64,000 nt of DNA from Spirochaetales bacterium (lineage in GTDB: Bacteria > Spirochaetota > Spirochaetia > Sphaerochaetales > Sphaerochaetaceae). Shown one piece after another: positions 24,084-33,019 of this stretch (positions are counted from its first letter, which is position 1; each line of letters opens with the position of its first letter). The notes beneath the pieces were generated by a model. That model saw only the letters and a list, made by a program, of their open reading frames with translations, was not told where the DNA came from and searched no databases. The translations under genes and the position numbers were made by a program. The DNA lies in NCBI GenBank assembly GCA_018433865.1, contig JAHDQJ010000006.1, positions 186,001 to 250,000 on the forward strand, written 5' to 3'.

Positions 24084-25540
24084 GCGAGCAATCGGTATTC
24101 GAGTTGTCCAAGCCTGGAAGAAGGGGCTATGCATATCCCGTTTCCGATGTTCCGGTGGGACAGGATCTTCCGGCACATCTCAGGCGAAAGGATCCTCCGA
24201 AGCTTCCCGAGCTCTCGGAGCTGGCCACGGTCCGTCACTTTTCACGGCTGGCAAGGATGAGTTTCGGTGTCGATTACGGATTGTACCCATTGGGTTCATG
24301 CACGATGAAATACAACCCGAAGATGCACAACGAAGTTGCTGCGCTCGAGGGTTTTGCCCGCTTGCATCCGTTGCAGGATGACGATACGGTGCAAGGCGCC
24401 CTGATGGTGATGGAGCGTCTCACCGCATCGCTTGGTGCGATCACCGGCATGGCGGGTGGAACGGTCCAGCCATCTGCAGGTGCGCACGGAGAGTATACCG
24501 GTCTCAAGATCATCAGGGCTTACCATCTGGCGAGGGAAGATCACGCCAGGACGAAGATGATCGTTCCTGTTTCCGCGCATGGGACGAATCCGGCCTCCGC
24601 GGCATTGACCGGGTTCTCGATCGTCGAGGTTCCCACCGATGATCGCGGATTGGTCGACACGAAAGTCCTCGAGACGTTGCTGGACGAGACGGTTGCCGGC
24701 ATCATGCTCACCAACCCGAATACCTTGGGACTGTTCGAGCGGGACATCATGAAGATCGCCTCGATGGTTCACTCCTGCGGTGCCTTGCTCTACTATGACG
24801 GGGCGAACATGAACGCGATCATGGGAATGGTGCGCCCTGCAGACATGGGGTTCGATGTCGTGCATCTCAACCTGCACAAGACGTTCTCCACTCCCCACGG
24901 TGGCGGAGGGCCCGGCGCAGGACCGATACTGGTCACCAAGCGGTTGCTTCCCTTCCTTCCCAGGCCAGGGATCAAGAACATCGGGAATGCTCTTTGCATG
25001 GATTGGGAGGAGCGGTCTTCCATCGGCAAGGTCAGTGGGTTCTGGGGGAACTTCCTCGTACTGCTGCGAGCTTATGCCTATGTGCTGACCATGGGGTGTG
25101 AAGGGCTTCGAGAGGCTTCCCGGCACGCGGTACTGAACGCAAACTATCTTCGTGCCAGGATGAACGGAATGTTCTTGAGACCCTACGAGGGGCTATGCAT
25201 GCATGAATTCGTCGTGTCGGCACAGCGGTTCAAGGAACAATACGGCGTGGGTGCCCTCGACTTTTCAAAGGCATTGCTCGACCGGGGCATCCATCCGCCG
25301 ACGATGTATTTCCCCCTGATCGTCCATGAGGCCCTGATGATAGAGCCCACCGAAACGGAGTCGTTGGAGGATCTTGATGCGTTCGTGACGATCATGGCCG
25401 AGTTGGTCGGGTTGGCATCCACCGATCCCGACCACCTGTTGCGATCTCCTCTCCATACGGAGGTGCGGAGGTTGGATGAGGTAAGGGCTGCGAAGAATCC
25501 CTCCTTGCGCCATTGCATCGATGGGATGTGCACGACATAG
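24080..25540 (+). CDS. gcvPB: Glycine dehydrogenase (decarboxylating) subunit 2
   Basis: A 486-residue PLP-carrying subunit of glycine decarboxylase. It has DYGLYPLGSCTMKYNPKMHN, QPSAGAHGEYTGLKIIRAYH, VPVSAHGTNPASAA and the PLP lysine in VHLNLHKTFSTPHGGGGPGA (Lys 267). The length and motif order match the split form found in spirochaetes, Thermotoga and Gram-positives. Translation is coupled to gcvPA by an ATGA overlap. The next gene starts 9 nt later, so the flavoprotein is in the same operon. Confidence 0.97.
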   Translation: MSEQSVFELSKPGRRGYAYPVSDVPVGQDLPAHLRRKDPPKLPELSELATVRHFSRLARMSFGVDYGLYPLGSCTMKYNPKMHNEVAALEGFARLHPLQDDDTVQGALMVMERLTASLGAITGMAGGTVQPSAGAHGEYTGLKIIRAYHLAREDHARTKMIVPVSAHGTNPASAALTGFSIVEVPTDDRGLVDTKVLETLLDETVAGIMLTNPNTLGLFERDIMKIASMVHSCGALLYYDGANMNAIMGMVRPADMGFDVVHLNLHKTFSTPHGGGGPGAGPILVTKRLLPFLPRPGIKNIGNALCMDWEERSSIGKVSGFWGNFLVLLRAYAYVLTMGCEGLREASRHAVLNANYLRARMNGMFLRPYEGLCMHEFVVSAQRFKEQYGVGALDFSKALLDRGIHPPTMYFPLIVHEALMIEPTETESLEDLDAFVTIMAELVGLASTDPDHLLRSPLHTEVRRLDEVRAAKNPSLRHCIDGMCTT

Positions 25541-25549
25541 GAGTGCCAC

Positions 25550-27511
25550 ATGCATGACGAGTCTTTCGATGTCCTGGTGATCGGGTCGGGGCTCTCTGGC
25601 CTGACAGCTGCCGCACTGCTCGCCAAGCGCAATCTCAAGGTCCTGTGCGTGGAACAGCATACCCAACCGGGCGGTTCCTGCGGAGCATTCCGGATCGACG
25701 GAAGGACGATCGACCAAGGAACCGCCATGTTCTTCGGATTCGGGAGCGAAGGGTTCAATCCTCATCGCTACGTGATGGACCTGCTCGGGCAACCCATCGA
25801 TGTGCTGCGACATCGCTACATGTATCGCTTGGTCTACGGTGGTCATCCGATCCTCTTCCATGCCGATCTCGATGCGTACTTCGGTGAGTTGGCGACCTTG
25901 TTCCCCGATGAGATCGAGGACATCAAGCGGTTCTACGCCTACATCGGAGACCTCTATCATCATGTAATAGCCGCGGACAAGACCTACATGGCTCCTACCG
26001 AGATTCCCAAAGCAGAAGCCTTGGGACGGTTCGCGTGCCATCCGGTGCGTAACGTCAGGCTTCTCGCACTCCTTTCCAAGAGCGCGGGAGACCTGTTGCG
26101 CAAGTTCGTGGACTCGGAGCGGGTCGTACGTTTCTTCAGCAAGCTCACCTCGACTTACTGTTACACGACTTTGGACGAGACTCCTGCCATACTGGCCATC
26201 ACCATGTTCATGGAGAATCATATCGGCGGGTCCTATTACGCCGTCGGAGGCTCCCACCAACTTCCGGGAAAGCTTGAGTCGGCGTTTGAGCGGTACGGGG
26301 GAATCATCCGTTACCGGACGAAGGCAGTACAGGTCACGTTCACACATGGAGTTCCGGATGGTGCGATTCTCCGTGGTGATGAAGGGAACTATCGGGTGAA
26401 GGCGAAAACCATCCTTTACGGAGGCACGCTCCTGCAGCTTCATGAGCGGATGATCGTCGAATCCGAACGTGATCCCAAGCGGTTGGAGAGGATCAGGAAC
26501 CTCTCGATGTCCTATCCGAGCGTCGTGCTCTACTGCATCGTCGACAAGGAAGCGCTCATGCCGGGTACGCTCCCGATCGAGATGCTCGCCGACAATCCCG
26601 ATGCGTTGGACGAGAAGGAAGTGACCATGTATGCGTTCAGTCTCGCCGACCCTTCCCTCTGTGGTGCGGATGAGCACGTGGTGATGGCGATCGGTCCATC
26701 GCTACGACCGTGGCCTGAATGCACAGGAGATGCATATCGTGAGACCAAGGAAGCGGAAAAAGATCGCTTGCTGGGAATCCTCGAATCACACTTTCCCGCG
26801 TTTCGTTCCCATGTCCGGTATGCTTGCTTGGCAAGTCCCGCGACCATTGAGCGATTCGTGATGAAGGAAGGCGGTCATGTGGCCGGTCCGAAACAGGCGA
26901 TGGGACAGGAACTGTTGCATCGGCAAGGAGCGAAGAGCGAGTGGAAGAACCTCTATCACTGTGGCGAGGCTACCGTCATGGGTACGGGAAGCCTTGCGGT
27001 GACGATCAGTGGCATCAGTGCCGCGAACCAAATCCTTCGGGATCTCTCGGTTCCACAGTACCGTTGGACCCAGCCGGTCACGGAGATGACCCGTGTGGTC
27101 GGTTCTTCAGTGGATGAGGTCCGCATGACGGATGATGGGCGCCGTTTGCCTACCGCGAACGCACTGTCCGATACCGCCATGGTGATGCTGCACGACGCTG
27201 CCAGTGCGTGTCAGTGGTGCTTGGATGCACCGTGCATGAGCGCATGTTTCGACCATCATGAGATCCCTGCGATCATGCGACGTCTTGAGTGTGGCAATGT
27301 GGAGGGGGCGAAGAAACAGCTTGCGTTGAAAGGGGATCTGGATCGCTTGCGTTGCTTCGACTGTCCTGCCCCGTGCAAGGATGTCTGCCGTGCGAAGACA
27401 GTCCACGGGTATCCTGTCGCGATCGATACCATCCTGCAGAGGACCTGCACAGGGTCCGACCACATGATGCCACAGGAACGAAAAGGATTTGCCAATCCTC
27501 GTGCCCGATAG
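25550..27511 (+). CDS. CrtI-like FAD oxidoreductase fused to a GltD/DPD-type two-cluster Fe-S module
   Basis: A 653-residue composite redox protein. The first 500 residues resemble the phytoene-desaturase/retinol-saturase flavoprotein group: FAD motif VLVIGSGLSGLTAAALLAKR (residues about 9-28), then VEQHTQPGGSCGAF, and a closing NLYHCGEATVMGTGSLAVTI near 470-490. Residues 554-566 (CQWCLDAPCMSAC) and 602-613 (CFDCPAPCKDVC) each hold four cysteines in the pattern of the N-terminal [4Fe-4S] module of glutamate synthase small subunit and dihydropyrimidine dehydrogenase, where CPAPCxxxC recurs. Here the module is at the C-terminus. The reaction is unknown. It sits between gcvPB (9 nt) and a dihydropyrimidinase-like gene (13 nt), suggesting an electron-transfer or reductase step in amino-acid or pyrimidine/hydantoin breakdown. 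Confidence 0.75.
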   Translation: MHDESFDVLVIGSGLSGLTAAALLAKRNLKVLCVEQHTQPGGSCGAFRIDGRTIDQGTAMFFGFGSEGFNPHRYVMDLLGQPIDVLRHRYMYRLVYGGHPILFHADLDAYFGELATLFPDEIEDIKRFYAYIGDLYHHVIAADKTYMAPTEIPKAEALGRFACHPVRNVRLLALLSKSAGDLLRKFVDSERVVRFFSKLTSTYCYTTLDETPAILAITMFMENHIGGSYYAVGGSHQLPGKLESAFERYGGIIRYRTKAVQVTFTHGVPDGAILRGDEGNYRVKAKTILYGGTLLQLHERMIVESERDPKRLERIRNLSMSYPSVVLYCIVDKEALMPGTLPIEMLADNPDALDEKEVTMYAFSLADPSLCGADEHVVMAIGPSLRPWPECTGDAYRETKEAEKDRLLGILESHFPAFRSHVRYACLASPATIERFVMKEGGHVAGPKQAMGQELLHRQGAKSEWKNLYHCGEATVMGTGSLAVTISGISAANQILRDLSVPQYRWTQPVTEMTRVVGSSVDEVRMTDDGRRLPTANALSDTAMVMLHDAASACQWCLDAPCMSACFDHHEIPAIMRRLECGNVEGAKKQLALKGDLDRLRCFDCPAPCKDVCRAKTVHGYPVAIDTILQRTCTGSDHMMPQERKGFANPRAR

Positions 27512-27524
27512 TATGCTGGAGGGC

Positions 27525-28919
27525 ATGAAGACAATACTGATACGCAATGGTTCGGTGGCAACCGCACAGGGCATGAGCAAGGCCGATCTGTTGGTCGAGG
27601 GCGAGAAGATCGCGAGGATCGCAGAAAATATTCCGGTCTCACAGCTTCCCAAAGGTTCCGAGGTGGTCGATGCCAGTGAACTGATCGTTCTGCCAGGTCT
27701 CATAGACGCACACACACATTACCATCTGGTATCGCGGGGAACCGTCACCGCAGACAGTTTTGCCGAAGGCTCTCTGCTGGCAGCATTCGGCGGAGTGACC
27801 ACGGTCATTGACTTCTCCGATCATGACAAGGGCAAACCGCTCGTGGATTCGGCACTTGCGAGGATCGATGCCATGAAAGCGGGCATGGCCATCGATTTCG
27901 CATTGCACCAGGGTGTATACGGGATGCATGAAAGGATCGCCGATGAGCTTGCAGTCTTGGCCCGTTCAGGCATCACCACGATCAAGATATTCACCACCTA
28001 CAAGAATGTCGGGTACCTGATCGAGATGGATGGGTTGCGCGAACTTTTCGCCGCATGCAAGAGATACAAAGTCATGGTGAGTGTCCACTGCGAGGACGAT
28101 GCACTGATAGAGCGGACCAATGAAGCGCATCGGGGAACCTATACCCCCGCAGACCATGCACTGCTTCGTCCCTCCGAGGCTGAATCTCGTGCGATCGCAT
28201 CGGTCGGAAGTCTAGCCCGGGAGGTAGGCATTCCGCTCTATGTGGTGCATCTTTCGAGTGCAAAGGGCTTGGAAGCAGTCAGGAAACTCCGGGAACAGGG
28301 AGGGCATCTTGTCGTAGAGACGACTCCCCACTACCTCCTGCTTGACGATTCCCGTCTTGCCGGTTCCGATGGGCCGCTCTACGTCATGACACCCCCCTTG
28401 AGGAAACAAGATGACAACAGAGAGTTGCAGGAGGCATTGCTGGCGGGAGAGATCCAAGTGGTGGCGACCGACCACTGTTCCTTCACCCGTGAGCAGAAAC
28501 TTGCATCGCGCGATTGCCGGACCATCTTCCCCGGCATCCCCGGAACCGAGGAGCTGTTTCCTTTGATGCACACACTCGCGATCTCGTCGAAGAGGATGAG
28601 TTTCGGACAGCTCGTGGACCTGCTCTCGACTGCACCGGCGAAAGCGTTCGGACTGTATCCGAGGAAAGGAACCTTGCAGGTTGGAAGCGATGCGGATATC
28701 GTGCTGTTCGATCCAGCCTTCACGTGGCGACTCGATTCACGGACGATCCACAGCGGTGCGCACTACACGCCGTACGAGGGATTCGACGTGACCGGCAAGG
28801 TGGTACGGACATACCGGCGGGGAGAGTTGCTCGTATGCGACGGTGTCTATCACGGTAGGTCGGGTAGCGGACACTTCATCAAAGCCGGGAAACCCGGGCC
28901 GTATGAAGGTACGTCCTAG
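27525..28919 (+). CDS. Dihydropyrimidinase/hydantoinase-family amidohydrolase
   Basis: A 464-residue cyclic amidohydrolase. All metal ligands of the dihydropyrimidinase family are visible: HxH in LIDAHTHYHL (near residue 60), the carbamylated lysine in GITTIKIFTTYKN (near 150), His in VSVHCEDD, His in YVVHLSSAKGL and Asp in VATDHCSF. It opens rings such as dihydrouracil or hydantoin; the exact substrate cannot be read. The ATG at 27525 follows GGAGGGC. It ends the gcvPA-gcvPB-flavoprotein unit. No N-carbamoyl amidohydrolase is adjacent. Its stop shares CTAG with the stop of the convergent SDR gene. Confidence 0.88.
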   Translation: MKTILIRNGSVATAQGMSKADLLVEGEKIARIAENIPVSQLPKGSEVVDASELIVLPGLIDAHTHYHLVSRGTVTADSFAEGSLLAAFGGVTTVIDFSDHDKGKPLVDSALARIDAMKAGMAIDFALHQGVYGMHERIADELAVLARSGITTIKIFTTYKNVGYLIEMDGLRELFAACKRYKVMVSVHCEDDALIERTNEAHRGTYTPADHALLRPSEAESRAIASVGSLAREVGIPLYVVHLSSAKGLEAVRKLREQGGHLVVETTPHYLLLDDSRLAGSDGPLYVMTPPLRKQDDNRELQEALLAGEIQVVATDHCSFTREQKLASRDCRTIFPGIPGTEELFPLMHTLAISSKRMSFGQLVDLLSTAPAKAFGLYPRKGTLQVGSDADIVLFDPAFTWRLDSRTIHSGAHYTPYEGFDVTGKVVRTYRRGELLVCDGVYHGRSGSGHFIKAGKPGPYEGTS

Positions 28920-29758
28920 CGTTCCTTCGGCAGGTACATGCTGCTGAGTACCTGTTCGGCCAGTCGATCGGGGAGTATGCGCTTGAGGAACATGAGCAGG
29001 GTATAGGAGAATCCTACAGCCTGCCTCACCGGCGGATTCTTTTTCAGCGCCACGTGCAGGACCGCCCGGGCAACTCTCTCAGGAAGGTAGCCGTTCCTTT
29101 CATCCTTCTCCATCCTTGCCACCGAGCGTACCGCTTGCGCACGATAGACGGATCCTTCGGGGATTGCCATCCTCCTTCTGGCGGTGAATTCGGTTTTCGT
29201 GTCCCCGGCCTCGATGATGGCGGCGCGGATGCCGAAGTGCTTTCCCTCCATCCTCAAGGCCTCGATGTAAGCCTCGACGGCAAACTTGGTTGCACTGTAG
29301 TGACTTTGGAAGGGTATGCTGATCCTTCCTGCGATCGATCCGAGGACGATCACCAGGGAATCACCCCGCTCGCGCATGAGCGGCAAGAGTACGCGATCGA
29401 CTCGCAACACGCCGAAGTAGTTCGTGTCGAACTGGCTGGCTACATCGGCGATCGGCGTGTCCTCGGCCGCTCCACCGATACCGAATCCGGCGCAGTGTAT
29501 CACCGTACCGATTCCCGTTCCCGTTTCCCGTTCAGCCTCATCCCAAATCCTCCGTATACCTGTTTCAACCGACTGTTCGTCGGTCACGTCCAACACGGAA
29601 AGACGCGCTGCATCAGGAAGGCTCACGGCAGAGGTTCCGGAGCGGGAGACTCCCCACACACGAAACCCCCGTTCGCAAAAGAGCAAGAGACAGGCGAGTC
29701 CGATTCCCGAACTCGCCCCTGTTATGAGTACATTGTTGCCGTATGGCCGTGCGGTCAT
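28916..29758 (-). CDS. Short-chain dehydrogenase/reductase
   Basis: A 280-residue SDR. N-terminal VLITGASSGIGLACLLLF (NAD(P)-binding TGxxxGIG), HCAGFGIGG (NNAG position), catalytic Ser in GSIAGRISIPF and YSATK (Tyr-x3-Lys, near residues 154-158), then IEAGDTKTEF. The C-terminal part (LLMFLKRILPDRLAEQVLSSM) resembles the DltE/YqjQ-like classical SDRs with a C-terminal hydrophobic helix. Substrate unknown. It is convergent with the hydrolase gene and 3 nt downstream of mscL on the same strand, so it is probably co-transcribed with mscL. Confidence 0.82.
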   Translation of the reverse strand: MTARPYGNNVLITGASSGIGLACLLLFCERGFRVWGVSRSGTSAVSLPDAARLSVLDVTDEQSVETGIRRIWDEAERETGTGIGTVIHCAGFGIGGAAEDTPIADVASQFDTNYFGVLRVDRVLLPLMRERGDSLVIVLGSIAGRISIPFQSHYSATKFAVEAYIEALRMEGKHFGIRAAIIEAGDTKTEFTARRRMAIPEGSVYRAQAVRSVARMEKDERNGYLPERVARAVLHVALKKNPPVRQAVGFSYTLLMFLKRILPDRLAEQVLSSMYLPKER

Positions 29759-29761
29759 GCG

Positions 29762-30214
29762 TCAACCCTTCTTCTTGAGCAGATCCCTGATCTCGGTAAG
29801 CAACACGACATCGGCGGGGATTACCACCGGAGCGGGAGGAGCCGCCGCTGCTGCTTCTTCGGCCTGCTTCTTCAGAAGCTTTTCCTTTTTCTCCCGGAAG
29901 CTGTTGAAGCTGCGTACGATCATGAATACCACGAACGCAATCAACAGGAAGTCGATGATCGCCTGGATGAAATTGCCGTAGGTAAGGGCAAGCTCGGGAC
30001 GGTCCAACGCTGCCTTGCGAATCACGATCTTGAGAGTGGTGAAATTCACACCGCCCATGACCATGCCGATTACCGGCATGATGATGTCATTGACCAATGA
30101 CTTCACGATTGCAGTGAAGGCCGAGCCGATGATCAAGCCGACGGCCAGATCCATGACGTTTCCCCGGGAAATGAACGTCTTGAACTCATCTACGAATTTT
30201 TTCTTTTCTGCCAT
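29762..30214 (-). CDS. mscL: Large-conductance mechanosensitive channel
   Basis: A 150-residue channel protein. The N-terminal amphipathic helix and first pore helix (FKTFISRGNVMDLAVGLIIG) and the second span (NFIQAIIDFLLIAFVVFMIV) match MscL, followed by a charged C-terminal helix (EKLLKKQAEEAAA, then LTEIRDLLKKKG). It opens under membrane tension to relieve osmotic shock. The start at 30214 (MAEKKKF) is 8 nt after AGGAGG; an ATG two codons earlier would be too close to that site. Confidence 0.97.
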   Translation of the reverse strand: MAEKKKFVDEFKTFISRGNVMDLAVGLIIGSAFTAIVKSLVNDIIMPVIGMVMGGVNFTTLKIVIRKAALDRPELALTYGNFIQAIIDFLLIAFVVFMIVRSFNSFREKKEKLLKKQAEEAAAAAPPAPVVIPADVVLLTEIRDLLKKKG

Positions 30215-30280
30215 ATTCATCCCCTCCTAGTGGGATTGCCCACATCATAGCATACCTTGATGTGTACAACATAGATGTTG

Positions 30281-31846
30281 TCACGACTTCGTCCCCACTG
30301 TGGTGTCGAACTCTTTTTGGATCGCCTTGGATGGCGCGGGAGAAAGGAGGCTCGCAACCACGATGCACAGGGCGCTGAACAGGAAGGCCGGAAGCAACTC
30401 ATAGATCCCCCAGCCGCCGCCGAGGGGTGCGATCAGGTTTTTCCATCCGACGACTCCGACAAAGCCTCCCACCATGCCCGCGATCGCACCGGCGATCGTC
30501 GTGCGCTTCCAGAAGAGACTGAACAGCATCAAGGGCCCGAATGCTGCGCCGAATCCTGCCCACGCATAGCTTACGATGCCGAAGATGGAAGAGTTGGGAT
30601 CATTTGCCAGGAAGGCACCGATGAGAGCCACCACGATGATCGTGATCCGCGAGACCCAAAGGACCTGGCGATCGGTCGCATCCTTCTTGAGGACACCCTT
30701 GAAGAAATTCTGAGAGACCGCGGAGGCGGTCACCAAGAGCTGGGAATCGCTGGTACTCATCGTTGCGGCGAGGATTCCGCTGAGTATCACGCCGACCAAG
30801 AGGACGAAGACGGGTGAGTACCGTGCAAGCAGTTGCGTCATCACGATGAATATCGTCTCGCTCTTCGAGGACATTTCGGATGCAGTGGCTCCGTCGAGCA
30901 GGTTCGGTACCGCGGCAATCCCGACGGCACCGATGCAGACCGCGGCGGCGAGAGAGATCACGACCCAGACCATCGCGATCCGCCGGGAGCGGTTCAGCTC
31001 AGCGGCATCCCTGATCGCCATGAAGCGAAGGAGTATGTGGGGCATCCCGAAGTAGCCGAGTCCCCAGGCCATGGAGGAGGCGATCTCAAGGAAGGAGACC
31101 ACGCTTTTGGTTCCGTCGGATCGCTGGTGGCTCGTCAGCAGGCTGCCGAATCCTTCCAGGCTTCCGATCTTGGTGGCGACTTCCGAGAATCCCCCTGCCT
31201 CGACGATCCCTGCGGTGAGGATGAGGATCAACGAGAAGAACATCAACGTTCCTTGCATGAAGTCGGTCGTACTTTCCGCGAGGAATCCTCCCACGATGGT
31301 GTAGATGACGACCACGATCATGCCGATGATCATCATCAGCGTATAGTCGAATCCGAAGAGGCTGTTGAACAGCTTGCCGAGTGCAGCGAATCCGCTTGAC
31401 GTGTAGATGATGAAAAAGAAGAAGATGATGACTGCAGAGATGATCATGAGGATCCTTTTCTGGTCATGAAACCGGTTCGAGAAGAAATCGGGCAGGGTGA
31501 TTGAGTTTCCTGCGACGTGACTGTAGGTTCTCAACCGGTAGGAAACGAATCTCCAGTTGAACCAGGTTCCGACCGCCAGGCCGATCGCCGTCCAACCTGC
31601 GCTGGCGAATCCGGACAGATAGGCGAGGCCGGGAAGTCCCATGAGCAGCCAGCTGCTCATGTCCGAAGCCTCGGCACTCATGGCGGTGACCCAAGGTCCC
31701 AATGACCTTCCGCCGAGGAAAAAGTCCTCGGTACTCTTGTTTCGCTTGCTGTAGATCAGTCCGACGATGACCACGAGGGCCATGTAGAGGACCATCCCGA
31801 TGAATGCGATGGTCTTCTGTCCCGATGTGAGGATGTTCAAGTTCAT
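30281..31846 (-). CDS. putP: Sodium/proline symporter
   Basis: A 521-residue sodium:solute symporter with 13 membrane segments. PutP blocks include YSKRNKSTEDFFLGGRSLGP, SAEASDMSSWLLMGLPGLAY, RPVSYRLR-like WRFVSYRLRTYSHVAGN, and the C-terminal PNSSIFGIVSYAWAGFGAAFGPL. These closely follow PutP rather than pantothenate or glucose symporters. The start MNLNILTS at 31846 follows AAGGAATATGCC; the longer frame to 31999 runs into the trpS leader. It is divergent from trpS. Proline may serve as nutrient or osmolyte. Confidence 0.93.
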   Translation of the reverse strand: MNLNILTSGQKTIAFIGMVLYMALVVIVGLIYSKRNKSTEDFFLGGRSLGPWVTAMSAEASDMSSWLLMGLPGLAYLSGFASAGWTAIGLAVGTWFNWRFVSYRLRTYSHVAGNSITLPDFFSNRFHDQKRILMIISAVIIFFFFIIYTSSGFAALGKLFNSLFGFDYTLMMIIGMIVVVIYTIVGGFLAESTTDFMQGTLMFFSLILILTAGIVEAGGFSEVATKIGSLEGFGSLLTSHQRSDGTKSVVSFLEIASSMAWGLGYFGMPHILLRFMAIRDAAELNRSRRIAMVWVVISLAAAVCIGAVGIAAVPNLLDGATASEMSSKSETIFIVMTQLLARYSPVFVLLVGVILSGILAATMSTSDSQLLVTASAVSQNFFKGVLKKDATDRQVLWVSRITIIVVALIGAFLANDPNSSIFGIVSYAWAGFGAAFGPLMLFSLFWKRTTIAGAIAGMVGGFVGVVGWKNLIAPLGGGWGIYELLPAFLFSALCIVVASLLSPAPSKAIQKEFDTTVGTKS

Positions 31847-31900
31847 GGCATATTCCTTTTTTTCGATGATAGCGCAAATGTGCGGCATATGGAATAAAAT

Positions 31901-31916
31901 TTGTATAATTATACAA
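31901..31916. promoter_or_regulatory. 16-bp palindrome between putP and trpS
   Basis: TTGTATAATTATACAA is a perfect 16-bp palindrome in the divergent spacer. It contains TATAAT on both strands and so may be a pair of -10 boxes, an operator, or both. No well-spaced -35 partner was found. Confidence 0.4.
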
Positions 31917-32026
31917 TAAAATCGAGAGACAAAGTCTTTCGAAGATTTCTCGCTGCGCGTTCCTACTTTCTTCTCCCCATCGATTTGTTGTATACTCACC
32001 GCAAGTCACTGACGAGGGGGCATCGA

Positions 32027-33019
32027 ATGGATGTGCAGAAGAAGAGGATACTCACCGGAGACAGAACCACCGGAAGATTGCATCTGGGGCATTATGTGGG
32101 GAGTCTCAAGAGCAGGGTGGAGTTGCAGGACGAGTACGACACCTTCATCCTCCTTGCCGATATCCAGGCTCTCACCACCCACTTCGAAAATCCCCAGTTG
32201 CTCTATACGAGCATCTTCGATGTCACGATCGACAACCTCTCTGTGGGACTCGATCCCCACAAGGTCACGATCGTGCAGCAGAGCGCGGTCAAGGCAATCG
32301 CCGAGATGACCGTATTCTATTCCATGTTGGTGAGTGTGAATGCGCTGCGTCACAATCCGACGATCAAGACCGAAGCCAAGCAGTACGGATACAGCGAGAT
32401 GAGCTACGGATTCCTCGGATACCCGGTCAGCCAGGCCGCGGATATCACGTTCTGCAATGCACATCTGGTACCTGTCGGGGAAGACCAACTCCCCCATATC
32501 GAACTCTCGAGAAAGATCGTCCGCAAGTTCAATGAAATGTACGGGACGAACATCGTGGAGCCGCAGGCGAAACTGAGTTCCGTATCCCGGCTCGCCGGTC
32601 TGGACGGAAACGCGAAGATGGGCAAAAGCCTGGGCAATGCGATCTATCTCTCCGATTCCGCGAAGGAGGTCGAACAGAAGGTGCGCATGGCGGTCACCGA
32701 TCCCGCGCGCGTCACGATCGATATCCCCGGCACACCTGAGATTTGCAACGTAGGCAAGTACCACAAGATATTCACGGTCGACCAGTGCGACGACATATGG
32801 GAGCGCTGCAGGACCGCGAAGATCGGCTGTGTCGCATGCAAGAAGATCCTGACGAACAGTCTCAATACACTGCTCGATCCGATGCGGGAGAGACGGGCCT
32901 ATTACGAATCGCATAGGGATGAGGTGAAGGATATCATCGTCACCGGAACGAAGAAGGCGAGCGAGATCGGGGATGCACAGGTTGCAACGATGCGCGAGGC
33001 GATGCACCTGGCCATCTAG
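32027..33019 (+). CDS. trpS: Tryptophanyl-tRNA synthetase
   Basis: A 330-residue class I synthetase. It has the HIGH-type motif in TGRLHLGHYVGSL (residues about 15-27), ALRHNPTIKTEAKQYG, GYPVSQAADITFCNAHLVPVGEDQ (in part) and the KMSKS-type motif AKMGKSLGNAI near residue 205. The length is that of compact bacterial TrpS. The ATG at 32027 follows GAGGGGGCATCGA; an earlier in-frame start at 31901 lies in the palindrome. Its stop shares CTAG with the stop of the convergent MFS gene. No leader peptide or T-box was recognised. Confidence 0.96.
   Translation: MDVQKKRILTGDRTTGRLHLGHYVGSLKSRVELQDEYDTFILLADIQALTTHFENPQLLYTSIFDVTIDNLSVGLDPHKVTIVQQSAVKAIAEMTVFYSMLVSVNALRHNPTIKTEAKQYGYSEMSYGFLGYPVSQAADITFCNAHLVPVGEDQLPHIELSRKIVRKFNEMYGTNIVEPQAKLSSVSRLAGLDGNAKMGKSLGNAIYLSDSAKEVEQKVRMAVTDPARVTIDIPGTPEICNVGKYHKIFTVDQCDDIWERCRTAKIGCVACKKILTNSLNTLLDPMRERRAYYESHRDEVKDIIVTGTKKASEIGDAQVATMREAMHLAI

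Noticed and set aside
26100-26300. Dihydrolipoamide dehydrogenase role for the flavoprotein after gcvPB
   Set aside because: The FAD domain has no redox-active CxxxxC pair and belongs to the CrtI-like group, so a simple substitution for Lpd is not supported.
25265-26677. Antisense reading of 470 codons opposite the flavoprotein gene
   Set aside because: Same composition bias as other shadows; the plus-strand gene has clear FAD and Fe-S motifs and good spacing.
31901-32026. T-box or trp leader before trpS
   Set aside because: The leader is short and lacks the T-box consensus, a specifier stem or a leader peptide with tandem Trp codons.
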